Shown here: positions 11,781 through 23,310 of the stretch, piece after piece
Numbering within the stretch: the first letter of the stretch is position 1
Layout of the letters: every line of letters begins with the position of its first letter
From: Aselliscus stoliczkanus
Taxonomy: Eukaryota > Chordata > Mammalia > Chiroptera > Hipposideridae
Assembly: GCA_033961575.1 (NCBI GenBank)
Contig: CM066737.1
Coordinates: 84,564,271-84,628,270, forward strand
DNA length: 64,000 nucleotides
Reading direction: 5' to 3'
Notes under the pieces: generated by a model
What the model saw: only the letters and a program-made list of their open reading frames with translations
Databases searched by the model: none
What the model was told of the DNA's origin: nothing
Program-made: the position numbers and the translations under genes

Positions 11781-12068
11781 ACTCATGTCTTGTTAGGGAG
11801 ACCACTTCATGGACAATGTAGAGGCCTGGCCTGAAGTACATCTGAAGCTGCCGCTGAACAATATTATATGTCAACTATAATTTAATATATATACAGTCAT
11901 GGGATAGGAAGTATAGTGTGGGAATGGAGTCAATGGAATTGTAACAGATAGGTATGATATCGGGGGTGGGGGAGCAGTGGATGGGAAGTGGGGTGTTGTC
12001 ACTTTGTAAGGGGTGAAAAGGATAACTATTGCATTGTTTTGTACACCTGAAACTAATTTAAAAAATAA
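11781..12068 (+). repeat. L1 3' end fragment
   Basis: Matches the 3' end of the L1 at 1665-5103 (CTGAAGCTGCCGCTGAACAA, TTGTAACAGATAGGTATG, TGTTGTCACTTTG, ACACCTGAAACTAATTT, A tail). Probably 5'-truncated, with a diverged flanking repeat (AAAGTAAAAGTCACG / AAAATAAAAGTCATG). Confidence 0.75.
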
Positions 12069-12344
12069 TAAAATAAAAGTCATGGGCTTTCGATTTTAAA
12101 CTTATAAAAATTTAAATAAAGTTTCCATTTATCTGATAAATATAAAGACAGAGTTGATAAATACTGGTTTTCTGGCATTCTTTATGTCAACAAGACATGA
12201 CATTTATGTCTAATAGAAGAACAGATTTTTAAAAATATTCTATTTCAATGATAGTGGTGTCACGAGTGAGTTTTCAGTGTGTCACTAATGGTTACCATGT
12301 TGGAATAATTTAAGGAAACATTTCAGCATATGTAAGCCATTGAT

Positions 12345-12605
12345 TATAATTTATTACACTTAATCATCATCATTATCATCATCATCATCATCATCATCAC
12401 TATCATCTACCATGTGCCATGTAATACACATTGTATTAATTCTAATTCTTTTATCAACCAAATTTGAGAATTATAACACTCAATTTTATAGATACTGAAA
12501 TTGGGGCTTAAACAGGTTAAGGAACTTGTGCAAAGTCACAGGAATATAAAAGAGCTAGAAATTAAGCCTTCGTCTATCTGATTCAAAAGCCATGCTCTTT
12601 TACCC
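12345..12605 (-). repeat. MIR SINE with (ATC)n microsatellite
   Basis: Antisense MIR signature: AGATACTGAAATTGGGGC, AGGTTAAGGAACTTGTGCAA, GTCACAGG, CCATGCTCTTTTACC. An (ATC)n tract at 12361-12408 adjoins it. Confidence 0.7.
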
Positions 12606-13044
12606 CACTTCAATGTTCTCTTCCAGAATCACTTCTTCAATTGTTCCTTTGAAATATTTTCATTCTTTCCATTAAATAAGATACCATAATGAATATGCAC
12701 AAGTAAGAAGGGTATAGTTTTTAAAGATACAAGAAGTAAAATCACAAATGAAACTGAATTGCACTTACAAAGGGAAGTTAGTTTCTATCCTAAGTGTATT
12801 CACCTTCGTAAATAAAAAATTTATTTAAAAATCAATGGAATTAAAAAGAGTTATAGTAGTTTTATATTACATAATATCTGATATTATAGTTTCCCTGTAG
12901 GGTACACAGTGTTGATATTCTACTTAATTTTATATTATGGAAATTATAAATCAAAAAATGTTTACTTTTTCAATGAAAATTAATTACATCATAAAAATAA
13001 TTATTGGTTATAAACAAATAAAATTATATCAAAGGACAATAGGC
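12606..13044. other. CFAP47 intron, no recognised feature
   Basis: AT-rich; nothing recognised. Confidence 0.5.
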
Positions 13045-13620
13045 ACTATATTGATCTGCTGAGACTACCATAATAGAATATCACAGATATGGTAGGTTAA
13101 ATAAGAGAAATTTATTTTCTCACAGTTCTGGAGGCTACAAGTCCAAGAACAAAGTGCCAGATAATTCAGTTTCTCATGAGACATCTCCTTCTGGCTTGCA
13201 GGGGACCGCCTTTTTGCTGTGTCCTCATATGACATTTTCTCTGTGCCGAGAAAGAGAGAGCGGGAGAGCGGGAGAGCGGGAGAGTGAGAGAGCGAGAGCG
13301 AGAGAAAGGGACAAGAAGAAGAAGAAGAAGAAGAAGAAGAAGAAGAAGAAGAAGAAGAGGAGGAGGAAGAGGAGGAGGAAGGGAAGGAGAAGGAGGAGGA
13401 GGAGGAGGAGGAGGAAGAGAGGAAAGGAGGGAGGGAGATCTCTGATGTATCTTCCTCTTTTCATAAAAGCATCCTCTTATCAGCTTAGGGCTAAACCTTT
13501 ATGCCACCATTAAGAGTAATTATAACCTTAATGATGCTATCTTCAAATATAGTCACTATGAGAGTTAGGGCTTCAACATGTGAACTTTGGAGGGATACAA
13601 TTTGGTCCATAATAGACACA
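13045..13620 (-). repeat. MLT1-type MaLR LTR (antisense) with GA-rich expansion
   Basis: The phrases GAAATTTATTTTCTCACAGT, TCTGGAGGCTACAAGTCCAA, GTGTCCTCATATG and GTTAGGGCTTCAACATGTG are the reverse complement of an MLT1-like LTR. Between 13249 and 13440 it is expanded into (GAGC), (GAA) and (GAG) purine repeats. Confidence 0.7.
13249..13440 (+). repeat. Polypurine microsatellite (GA/GAA/GAG)
   Basis: Roughly 190 bases almost without pyrimidines on the plus strand: GAGCGGGAGA units, then (GAA)n, then (GAG)n. It generates meaningless Lys/Arg/Glu-rich frames. Confidence 0.9.
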
Positions 13621-13690
13621 AATGATAAGAACATTAATCATACTATGTCAAATACAGCAATACAAAAGTTATTGTAAAATATAACATCCA

Positions 13691-13822
13691 GGGCTGGCTG
13701 AGTGGCGTGGTGGATAAGCCCTGGCTTGGGAAGCCAGCGGCCCCGGTTTGGGTCCCACATAGGACGGCCAGTGACACTGCCCTCAAAAAAAAATCTTCAA
13801 AAAATAAAAATAAAAATAAAAT
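13691..13822 (+). repeat. Short tRNA-derived SINE
   Basis: GGGCTGGCTGAGTGGCGTGG head, GGTTTGGGTCCCACAT B box, GACACTGCCCTC, A-rich tail. Perfect 15-bp duplication (AAAATATAACATCCA) at 13676-13690 and 13823-13837. Confidence 0.95.
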
Positions 13823-13874
13823 AAAATATAACATCCAATTACATAGTATTTTTTACAATACAACACATATGGCA

Positions 13875-14278
13875 TTGTTATGGGCTAAACTATGTCCCTC
13901 CAAAAGTCATATGTAGGAACCCTAGTCCTCAGTACTTCAGAATGTGACAATTTGGAGTTAAAGCCTTTAAGAAGGTGATTAAGGTAAAATGGGGCTGTTA
14001 CAGTGGACCCTAATCCAACCTGACTGGTGCTTATAAGAAGATGAAATTGGGACAGAGAGAGATACCAAGAGTGTATGCCCACAGAGAAAACACCACGTGA
14101 GGACAAGAAAGAAAGTGGCCATCTGCAAGCCAAGGAGAGAGGCCTCAGAAGAAACTCAATCCTACCAACACCTTGATCTTGCACTTCTAGCCTCCAGAAC
14201 TGTGAAAAAATTCATTGGTATTGTTTAACCCAGTTGGTGGTATTTTGATAAGGCAGCCCTAGCAAACCAACACAGGTA
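13875..14278 (+). repeat. MLT1-type MaLR LTR (sense)
   Basis: GTTATGGGCTAAACTATGTC, CAGTACTTCAGAATGTGAC, GGTGCTTATAAGAAGATG, GACACCTTGATCTT-like, CTAGCCTCCAGAACTGTG and GGCAGCCCTAGCAAACCAAC are the MLT1 order. Confidence 0.8.
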
Positions 14279-16628
14279 TGATGGAATACATACCTTAATA
14301 ATTAAAGTTATTTTGAGAGTTCATAGTTTAATATTCTAAAGTTCAATCTATAACATAGTACCCACCCTAACTTTCTCCAACTGAACTCTCTCATTGGTTA
14401 CATCTTCCCTCCTAAAATGCAAATGTTTCACTTTTTCTTCTTTTACCCCTTAATTTTATATTGCACAAAATTTTCCTTATTCCTATGAGGCTGTGCTAAG
14501 ACCCAGTTTTAAAGTTTTAGTCCTTTTAGCACAGGAACGTTTTTCAAAAAGCAAAGATCTGAGAAAGAAAATGTTAATAAATATTTAATGACCATTAGAC
14601 TCATTCTGTGCTATCAGTGACCCTGAGTGTGAAGAGATGCCAAAAGAATGAAATGTGGTTCCTGTCCTCATATGCTCAAAAATTAGTGGGGTATACTGCC
14701 TTATGAAGCAGTCAGTGGTGTGCTATTTTCCTTAACTAAAAGACTCTTGCGCATTTTCCCACCCAGATTGGGTAGAAAGGAAAAGGGAGAAAGTATAGAC
14801 TTTACTCTTCACATATCTTAGTCTTTTCTAACCTAAGTAGTCTCTTTATGGTAATTCTGTGCTTTGGGATAAACAATCACAATTTCGGACCTCCTCCACC
14901 CCTGCCAGATGGCATCTGGGGAGAGGTAAATTTATTGTCAAGTAAATAAATCTTGAACTTCACATTCCCGCGTTTTCATGAGTAATTTCCGAAGCCATTT
15001 ATCTAATTTTTGTGTTTTTAATTTGATATTATTTCATAAAGGCAGTCTCTCCAAATTATATAAGGCCTCTTTGGAAATGGATCACCCAAGCATTTGGGCT
15101 TACATGAGGTAGGTGACAGGGACTCTCGTATGTGTACATGAAGGTCTGTGACTACTTTTCTGGATCCTCAGTCTCTTCGGCAACCCCCACCCCAACCACC
15201 GCCTGAAGCCTAGTTGCCCAGTGGACATCTGCTGTGAGGCCTGAGATGGGGATCCTATGTCTTCCCTCTTAGCCCCATCAAGGACCAAGAGGTCCCTCCT
15301 AACTGAATCAGCCACTCCCCAGTCCTCATGCATTTGTCATTCATATTGTGACTGCACAGCCAGCCATCCTTGGCCTCTTCATTTGCTAATCCAGTATCCC
15401 ACATAACAGGCTGCCTGGGTATTCATTCAGTCACCTTCAGTGACTTAGAAACTTCTAGATCTCCTGAAAGTCACAAGAAACTCAAGCTAGTTTGGGCTAT
15501 TACCGTGATAGCGAAAGTCTAAGAAATAAAGAAAAAATATTTTGATCAGTACATCAAAAAATATTTTGATGTCTAATTTTTAAGACCATAGTATTGCTAG
15601 GGACTACAAAGTCTAATCTAGAAATTTTAACAACTAAATACCAAATCTTTCATTGGCATTCTTGCTATAAGTGTCCTGTTCTTACCCTTCATCCCCACTC
15701 CTGCTAAGGTAGATAAATATCTCTGGCCAACTATGGAGTAGATTCCATACATAAATAAGCCACCAAACATAAAAACACAGTAGTATATTTCAAAATACAT
15801 TAACCCTAATGCATAAATGATTCCAAGTAACAAATACTATTTTAGCGGTACAGGAACACATAAGGTGGAGTCCATAATACTAGCTATAAATGTGGGTAGT
15901 TCCAGTGGACAAGGATACTGCAAATGTAGGCAAAAGAAGTGCTATATATTCACCAACAGTCCCCTCACTATTTTAATGGGCATTGCTTTTCCATTTCTTG
16001 TCCACTTGCCATGTAGTCTCTGCGGAGGAACACAGACACTGTGATGACAAGTATTTTTCCTATACTTTCTATCCCCATTTGTAAAAAAATTCACCTGCCT
16101 ATTATCTGAATATTAACCGAGTGTAACTATGCAGACGAAAAGTTCACAGTAACTGTAATTTAAGATTATACTAACAGGAATCTGAGGAATCTGAGAAATG
16201 AGTTTATTGGTTTCACCCCTTTTGTGTTCAATGAATTTATATATTTGCTTCATAGGAGGATTCTCAACATGAGATTATGGACCAGAAGTATCAGTATCAC
16301 TGGAAACTTGGTATCAATGCAAATTAGCATCATAAACTCTGAGGGTAAGGACCAGTAACCTGTTTAACATGCCACCCCAATTTAAATGCATGATAAAGTT
16401 TGAAAGTCATTGCCTTCAATTATAATTTCAATAGGTCATGAAGTACTTATTTTCTATTATTTTTCCAACGTATATAGTAGAGGGTCATATATACTGTGGA
16501 ACCTTAACTATTTTATAAAAAGACAAATAATATCATAGTTTATCTAGCTACTTACCTACACATCTACTTACTTATCTATCTACTCAAGCCAAAATTACAT
16601 TTTGAAATTAGCACATCCATGCTCCTAC
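14279..16628. other. CFAP47 intron, no recognised feature
   Basis: No exon, RNA gene or clear repeat was recognised; a short (CTAC/TTAC)-rich patch lies at 16540-16585. Confidence 0.5.
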
Positions 16629-16841
16629 TTGAGAAAGTTAAGAAGTGAAGAATATTGTACGTGCAGTTGCGTCACCCTTTCAGTGGAATTTTCAGGTAAA
16701 GACTGACTTGAATTGACTAACTCAGGCAGTTTGCCACTCAGGTGCTGTATCACATCATAAATGGTTTTATTATATCTTAAACAGTCATTCAGTCTAGAAA
16801 CTCTTTTGCTTGATGAGACAGTTTTCATTTTACACACATCC
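16629..16841 (-). CDS. CFAP47: CFAP47 exon, region before the CH domain
   Basis: 213-nt exon. The acceptor is CTTTCCATAG before GGATGTGTG; the donor is CTCAA|GTAGGA. Its first G makes AG-G (Arg) with the previous exon: IRR-DVCKM. It includes RYNKTIYDVIQHLSGKLPE, SSQSLPE and LHVQYSSLLNFL, which I match from memory to the human CFAP47 region between the Ig-like repeats and the calponin-homology domain. It leaves with AA, completed to AAT (Asn). The bare frame runs into TAG two bases beyond the donor, which supports the exon end. Confidence 0.9.
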
Positions 16842-17089
16842 CTATGGAAAGATGATTAAAAAAATTTTTTTTTGAATCTTAAAATGTGATGTTATGGAAA
16901 TAAATGTTCAATGACTAAATAAAATTCTATATAAAATCAAATAAGAAATTACGAAATTCACTATATTCAGCTATTTGTTAGCAAGAAAAAAAAAGATTTT
17001 TAAAATAACTCCAGAGCTTTCCAGTATCTTGTTTTAAACACATATCATTATGTAATGTTGCAATTGTCAAAAACATAAAATTACATTAT

Positions 17090-17240
17090 GATTAAAAACA
17101 TGGAAGTGCTTTGGATAAACAGTATAGTACATGGGTTATATCCTGGACGTATCACCTACTAGCTGTATGAGTATGACAGGTTCTCTAAATTCATTGAACT
17201 CAATTTTGTACACCATAAATTGGAGGTAACAATGTCTATA
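17090..17240 (+). repeat. MIR SINE fragment
   Basis: CACCTACTAGCTGTATGAG, GACAGGTTCTCTAAATTC and AAATTGGAGGTAACAATG follow the MIR order; strongly diverged. Confidence 0.5.
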
Positions 17241-17569
17241 ATAGTTTCCAAGATAGATTTCAAGCATTCATCATACTTGGAATTACAAAGTCAAATTTAC
17301 ACACATTTCCTCAATATTTGTATTTTAATACACAGAAGGGCACATCTTCACATTAGCCTCATGAGTGGGGATTCTCATTTTAAAGATAAAGTCCAGAGAC
17401 CTACTGTTCTCATATATGTCTCTGTTCTTTAAATAAATAAGACAATGCAATCTCTATTTCCTGATACCTCCCCGCACCCAGTTGTGATGTATGCTGACTT
17501 TTAAATGGTGTGAAAAATTCCAACCAATTCTTGCTGTCTACACTTTATCGAATACCTAACATTATACTA

Positions 17570-17649
17570 TTGGGTTGTCGGAAAAGCCATGACGTATTTT
17601 TTTCTGTTTTTCGTTGCAAAAACATGTCAAGACTTTTCCGACAACCCAA
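17570..17649. mobile_element. 80-bp mariner MITE, palindromic, copy 1
   Basis: TTGGGTTGTCGGAAAAG at the left and CTTTTCCGACAACCCAA at the right, with TA at 17568-17569 and 17650-17651. Exactly 80 bp. The inverted arms (ATGACGTATTTTT / AAAAACATGTCAAG) extend almost to the centre. It belongs to the mariner superfamily by its TA target and short terminal inverted repeats; it encodes nothing. Confidence 0.92.
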
Positions 17650-17734
17650 TATTTGCTTAAAAAGTAACCCAAGGGCCATTTTGAATGGCATTTCTCCACT
17701 TTGGTAGCTAGTAGGTCTGTAGCACATATTACAG

Positions 17735-17866
17735 GAGAAAGCATATTGATTTAGATTAAGGGTTTGACTACCACTGCTCAAATCCTGGTTCTGCCACTTA
17801 CGGTGTAACTTTATAGAAGTTACTTAACCTTTCTTTCCTCCACTTCCTCATAAATGATAGAGAGAG
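17735..17866 (+). repeat. MIR SINE fragment
   Basis: CAAATCCTGGTTCTGCCACT, TAGAAGTTACTTAACCTTTC and CTTCCTCATAAATGATAG match MIR. Confidence 0.7.
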
Positions 17867-17867
17867 A

Positions 17868-18088
17868 GAGAAGGTACCAAAAAAATGTATACTCATTATA
17901 AGAAAGGAAAAATACTGTATTAAAATTACGCAGATGGTGGGCCGGCCGAGTGGCGCAGTGGTTAAACGCTGGCTTGGGAAGCCAGTGGCCCTGGTTCGGG
18001 TCCCACATATAAGGGTTTGTTATCAGTACAATTTTTAATACAGTTTTTTTCCTTTCTTAAAATGTGTACACATTTTTGGCACCCTGTG
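17868..18088. mobile_element. Tc1/mariner MITE split by a SINE
   Basis: Left part GGTACCAAAAAAATGTATAC ... CTGTATTAAAATT; right part (18012-18088) AATACAG ... CTTTCTTAAAATG ... TTTTTGGCACCCTGTG with TA after it. The two parts are long inverted repeats of each other with a short SINE between them. There is no intact target duplication round the SINE. Confidence 0.7.
17939..18011 (+). repeat. Truncated short SINE inside a MITE
   Basis: GGGCCGGCCGAGTGGCGCAG head through the B box GGTTCGGGTCCCACATA; it lacks the CACTGCCCTC end and the A tail. Confidence 0.8.
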
Positions 18089-19018
18089 TATAATAGAGCT
18101 TGTATATTGCAAAGTTAACAATAAAGCAAATTTTATGGAGAAAGTTAACACCATCATGTGCATTACAATATTTCTATAAAAAAAAACCAGATAAATGGCC
18201 TTAACGAAAATACAACATAAGCAGGCAATGACTAAATAAGGAGAAAAAAACAAGATGAAAGAAAATGGAAAGAAACAATAAACAATATAAACCAACAGGA
18301 ACCCCAGATATTATAGCTGTAAGATACAGATTTTAAACTAACTGTAGGTACTATGTTTAAAATTGAGAATTTTGTTACTGAATTACTTGTATAAATGATA
18401 TGAAAAAGACCAAATGGAAAATTTAGAAATAAGCAAATCCCGTAAGTAAAGCTATGAAAGCAATGATGAGCTTAACAGCAGATTAAATCAAGAAAAGAGA
18501 ATTAATGCATTTGAATATAGGCCATAGAAAAGTATCCATACAGCAATATAGAAGGAAAAAAGATGGAATACAGAAAAGTGAACAAAGAAGGATAGAAGCC
18601 CAAAAGAACGGGGCAATCACATAATCTGATAGAATACTGCCTGAGAACTTTCCAAAACACAATAAAAAGTCAAACCACAAATGAAAAAATCACTACAAAC
18701 CCCTTTAAAAATAACTACAAAGAAAACTTTTCTAGGCGTTCATCTTAAATATGCTGAAAAAATAACTGCCAACCTAGAATCCTATCCAAAAAAATCCAAA
18801 ACTATACAATTAAAATAAAGGTGAAAAACATCTATTTTTTAGAAACAAATACAGGAATCTATTACCAAATGACCTTAATTAAATTATCTAAAGAAAATTA
18901 TTTGAAAGGAAAAAAGTCATCTTACATTGAATATCAAAAATATAAAAAGAATGAAGGACAATAAAATTGGTAAATGTATGAGCAAATACTGAAATACTGA
19001 CAGATTAAATAATATCTG

Positions 19019-19020
<2 letters not shown>

Positions 19021-19077
<57 letters not shown>

Positions 19078-19099
19078 CACACACACACAAACACACACC
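19021..19099 (+). repeat. Compound microsatellite (AT)n(AG)n(AC)n
   Basis: (AT) at 19021-19054, (AG) at 19055-19077, (AC) after that. A likely length-variable locus. Confidence 0.95.
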
Positions 19100-19133
19100 T
19101 ATATATACATTTATACACACACACATACATATA

Positions 19134-19262
19134 CAGAGGGTGCCAAAAAGATGTATACATTTTAAGAAAGGAAAAACCTGTATTAAAATTGTAATACTCA
19201 ATATATACTGGTAACAAAAGGTGAATACAAGTCATGTGTATTCATTTTTTTGGCACCCCCGG
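19134..19262 (+). mobile_element. Tc1/mariner MITE, short internal-deletion copy
   Basis: CAGAGGGTGCCAAAAAG at the left and TTTTTTGGCACCCCCGG at the right, TA on both sides (19132-19133, 19263-19264). 129 bp; it lacks the distal core of the 244-bp copy at 21158. Confidence 0.85.
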
Positions 19263-19264
19263 TA

Positions 19265-19300
19265 TATATACATACATACATACATACATACATACACACA

Positions 19301-19334
<34 letters not shown>
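19265..19334 (+). repeat. Microsatellite (CATA)n(CA)n
   Basis: Directly abuts the MITE right end; a CATA run and then a CA run. Confidence 0.95.
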
Positions 19335-19338
<4 letters not shown>

Positions 19339-19504
19339 GTATATAACAACAATAGCAAATGACAGAAGGAAAGAAAATAAAGTTAAAATATCATATGTCC
19401 TTGCTACATCAGTCAGAGATTAATTAGTACAAAGCTTTAATTTGTTAAGAATGTATGCTGTATTTTCTAAGGTTATCATTAAAAGAATTTAAAAAGTGCA
19501 TTTA

Positions 19505-19860
19505 GGGCTGGCCAAGTGGCTCAGTTGGTTAAGAACGCGAGCTCTGAACAACAGGTCACCGGTTCGATTCCCACATGGGCCAGTGATACTGCATCAGAGC
19601 TGAGCTGCCAACAGGCGGCAGGATGGCTCAGCTGGTGAAGGCACGTGCTCCCAATCACAAGGCTGTAGGTTCAACACGGCACCTTGAGCTGAGTGGCTGC
19701 GAGCTGCTGACGGGTGGCAGGATGGTGACTGGACTTGGACCTGAGCTAGCTGCACTCTCTACAACTAAGATTGAAGGACAACAACTTGGCTGGTGCCCTC
19801 TCCTAATTCCCTAACACTGTTCCCCTTCCTCAATTACCCAATAAAATCTTTGGGGGAAAA
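19505..19860 (+). repeat. Composite SINE with two tRNA-like heads
   Basis: First head GGCTGGCCAAGTGGCTCAGT with B box GGTTCGATTCCC; second near 19623 (ATGGCTCAGCTGGTGAAGG, GTAGGTTCAACAC). Body ACAACTAAGATTGAAGGACA and tail AATAAAATCTTTGG. Perfect 13-bp duplication AAAAGTGCATTTA at 19492-19504 and 19861-19873. Confidence 0.93.
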
Positions 19861-20354
19861 AAAAGTGCATTTAAATTTCTAAGCTAGTAGTAGATGAATC
19901 ATGAAATAAGAAAAGAATGTCTAATCAATCCAGAAGGCAAAAGAAAGAGAGAAAGGGAACACAGAGTAGACAGAATAATAGAAGAAATTTTAAAAAATTT
20001 TAGATTTAAATTCAAATTTATAGTAATCACATTATATGTACTTAAAGTCAAATTAAAAGACAAACATTGAAAGAATGGTATGAAATAAGCTAAAGATAGG
20101 GTATAAAAAGAGACATAACCAAAAACAGAGAAAACAAAAAATACTATGTGAACACTAACCAGAAGTAATGTACCTACATTAATATGAGACAGGTTAGAAT
20201 TTAAGGCACAAAGCATTACGAAGTATAAAGAAAAACATTCCATAGTCATAAAAACTTTCAATAAACCACACAGGTGTTACGATTGCACATTCAAATGCAC
20301 TTGGTACAACTTCAAACAACAGAAAGCAAAAATGAGTGAACTAAAAAGAAGTAG

Positions 20355-20450
20355 CCGGGCCGGCTGAGTGGCGTGGTGGTTAAGCGCTGGCTTGGGACGC
20401 CAGCGGCCCCGGTTCGGGTCCCACATATGAGGGCCAGTGACACTGCCCTC
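20355..20450 (+). repeat. Short tRNA-derived SINE
   Basis: GGGCCGGCTGAGTGGCGTGG to CACTGCCCTC, with a perfect 12-bp duplication AAAAAGAAGTAG (20343-20354, 20451-20462). It is young and close to consensus. Confidence 0.95.
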
Positions 20451-21157
20451 AAAAAGAAGTAGTCAAATGTACAAATATAAGTAAAGATTTTAATAATTTT
20501 ATCCTAGTAATTGATACATACGTTTAAAATCGTAGGCATATATATTATTTAGAGAATAATAAGCAAACTTTGTTTAATGTACATACATGAAAAACAGCTT
20601 TCAATAACTACAAAATACACAATATTTTCAAGTTGAAATGTTTATAAAAGCTAAATGAATGCTGGCCAGTAAACAAATGTCAACAAATTTCAAAAAGAAT
20701 GATCTCTGGCCTCAATGAAATTATGCTAAATATCAACAGTAAAATCACCAAATGCAAGCTTCTAAATGACCTTTGTAAAATAAAGCATACTGGAAATTAG
20801 AAAAAATATGAGCAGAATGAAAATAATATATTACATATAAAAATATGCAATTCAGATAAAGCCAAACTTAGAAGAAAAATTAAGAATTGTAAAATGCTTC
20901 ATTATTCTTACAGTAATGTGTAGACGTAAAAAGAACTCAAGAAATACAACGCTAATCAGTTATTATAACCACTTTCATTTTAACACTTTGTTTCAAACTA
21001 GACACATTTTTTTGTAACTCTGTCAGACATGGTTGGCAGTATGAATAGAGAGGCTGCTCAGAAATGGAGGTAATACTTGATATATTTGTATTATTCAATT
21101 TATCAGTGACTTACCAGAAGCTCAAAAATCACAAAGAGAAATGCTTTCTATGCTATA

Positions 21158-21401
21158 CAGAGGGGGCCAAAAAAATGCATACACATTTTAAGAAAGGAAA
21201 ACTGTATTAAAATTGTAATAATATATGCTGATAACAAAAGATGAATACAAGTCATATTTGACTTCTGGAATTACAAAAGGTGCTCAAAGTGGTTCCCAGC
21301 AGTGTCCAGACACTTCTGATTACGGTGAACTACTGCTTGAGCAATGGTGACCAAAGTGTCCACTTGTACACATGTTTTGGCACCCCCAATGGCACCCCCA
21401 G
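21158..21401 (+). mobile_element. Tc1/mariner MITE, 244-bp copy
   Basis: CAGAGGGGGCCAAAAAAATG at the left; the right end carries a doubled GGCACCCCCA. TA flanks it at 21156-21157 and 21402-21403. The core contains ACAAGTCATATTTGACTTC, AAGGTGCTCAAAGTGGTT and GACACTTCTGATTACGG. No open frame of note. Confidence 0.88.
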
Positions 21402-21589
21402 TATATTTGCTTAAATGTCAAAAGTTCCTGTATCAAGCTGGGGGAAAATCCTGTAAGGAAGGAGAAATATTATTAATGAAATACCATTTGGGTAAGTGGT
21501 TGGAAACGATGGGTTTTACATTTACCTTCCACTGCCAAATACAAGAAGAACTGGTGAATATGATTAATGAAATCAGAAATACATAATAC

Positions 21590-21905
21590 TATTAATATAA
21601 TCTTAATGAAACTTAAAAATAGCCAACATTTATTGAAAGCTTACTAGGTCCTGGGCCAGCCCAGTGGCGTGGCGGTTAAGCGCTGGCTTGGGAAGCCAGC
21701 GGCCCCAGTTCGGGTCCCAGTTAGGAGGGCCAGGGACACTGTCCTCAAAAAAAAAAAAAAAATAACTAGGTCCTAAGTTCTCTTCTAATATGATTTAATG
21801 GCATTACCTCTTTTAACTATCACAACAACCCTAGAAGGTAAGAATTATCATCTCTTTGCAAACGAGGAAATGGAAGCATAGAGAAAATAATTTTCCTTAT
21901 TTTAC
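21590..21905 (-). repeat. MIR SINE, split by a younger SINE
   Basis: CAACATTTATTGAAAGCTTAC before, and CACAACAACCCTAGAAGG and AACGAGGAAATGGAAGC after, are antisense MIR. Confidence 0.7.
21653..21764 (+). repeat. Short tRNA-derived SINE inside the MIR
   Basis: Head GGGCCAGCCCAGTGGCGTGG, B box, GTCCTC, A tail; duplication ACTAGGTCCT at 21643-21652 and 21765-21774. Confidence 0.95.
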
Positions 21906-23059
21906 ATGCTCTCGATATGAATGGTAGAACATTCCACTGAGTAATTTGATTTTCTGTGAGATCCTACATACTTATACTGAATGAGAGCTTCTGGAATGGA
22001 ATGTCTAGCTTTGGAACAATTTGAACTCTTCCTCCTAAGTTTCCTGACTGACATCCCTAGAGTTCTTGGTGAGTGGCAGCTGGAGGTACATGATGGAATG
22101 GAAATTGGATGAGCACCGATATGTACTGGAAAACCCACTCTTCTCAGATGAAGTGGTATTTCCAGCATGATTTAAATGATTATGTGGTCAGTCAGACATC
22201 TTCCCAGCGGTGTCTGGAGAAAATGTTAGTTCCCACAACTCATCTAATCTGAAGTGAGTGGACTGTAATATTTAGTATATTTCCTCTGAAACATAAATTG
22301 TGTTAATTGTGTTTTCTTATATTTTTGAATAGCTATTTCCATCTTTTGGTGATATGGGAAAAGGCTGAAAATCAATAATATCTAAGGGCCTCTAAGAATT
22401 GAAAACAGACCGATAATTAATCAATGAAAGGTAATCTCAAATAATTTCTTTGGTTTCTGCTATTCCGCCTGAATATATCTCAGATCAACAAATGAAATGA
22501 ACCATATTGCCACATTGCTGTGAACTGGTATTTGTAAAGAGTGAAATTACCTGAGTTAACACACCAATACAACAGCATTTCTGACAACCTGTATCTTCTG
22601 GTTTAAGAAAGATGATGCAGAAATATGTCAAAAGAATATTCAGTGTTAAAAAGAAAATGTTTAGGTAACCACACCATAATTCACAATTAATTCCACTGTT
22701 TAGATAATACAGTCTGTAGTGGCTGACTCTGCAGGTGGGGGTAACTGCATGGGAGATCAGGGAACTCTATTTTCCCTGTTAACATACATGTCACTTCACT
22801 GGAATTCATGGCTTGCCCAGGAGTTTAAGCTTCACTTGGCCTGAAATTCTAGATTTAACCTGTAAATATTAGGAATTACATAACTTTCCTCAGTTCTAGA
22901 CTACTATATTCTTAATCTCCCTGAATTGATATACCTAATCACAGGTACCTATAGTATCCTGCCTAACGCCAAAGACAAAAATGCCAAATGCTGGAGTTCA
23001 TGTCTTTCAAGTGTTAAAGTTTCCTACATCTTAATCTGAACCCCTAATAAGTGGCAAGT
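21906..23059. other. CFAP47 intron, no recognised feature
   Basis: A minus-strand stretch at 21902-22168 is open for 88 codons but resembles no family I know and lacks splice context. Nothing else recognised. Confidence 0.45.
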
Positions 23060-23310
23060 GGCATGATGCTTAAAAGTATTAGTTCTGGGGGAAGAATGCT
23101 TGGGCTCAAATTCCAGCTCTCATATTTACCAGGTAAGTGACCTTGGGAAAGTTACTTATTCTCCCTATGTCTCAGGTTCGCATCAGTAAAATGGGGCGAA
23201 GATAATACTGACCTCACAGGGCAGTTGTAAAGATAAAATAAATTTTTTACCCACAAAGCCCATGTAATAATGCCTTGTTCACAGCGAAAGTCCAATATAT
23301 ATTAATCACT
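23060..23310 (+). repeat. MIR SINE
   Basis: GTGACCTTGGGAAAGTTACT, AGTAAAATGGGGCGAAGATA, CTCACAGGGCAGTTGTAAAG: a well-preserved MIR. Confidence 0.9.

Larger units (their letters stand above)
18300..20955 (+). repeat. Old L1 (L1M-type) fragments, interrupted
   Basis: 18560-18800 resembles an ancient L1 ORF1 3' part (GAGAACTTTCCAAAACACAA, CAACCTAGAATCCTATCC), and 19900-20950 resembles early ORF2. All frames are ruined. The block is interrupted by microsatellites, a MITE (19134-19262) and SINEs (19505-19860, 20355-20450). Boundaries are approximate. Confidence 0.5.

Noticed and set aside
13154..13513. Lys/Arg/Glu-rich and Leu/Phe-rich frames on both strands
   Set aside because: They are translations of a polypurine microsatellite inside an LTR.
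18917..19235. Minus frames with Ile-Tyr and Cys-Val runs
   Set aside because: Produced by (AT), (AG) and (AC) microsatellites plus a MITE.
19503..19600. Possible tRNA gene (A box, B box)
   Set aside because: The cloverleaf is embedded in a SINE with a long body, A tail and target duplication; the same holds for all other tRNA-like heads.
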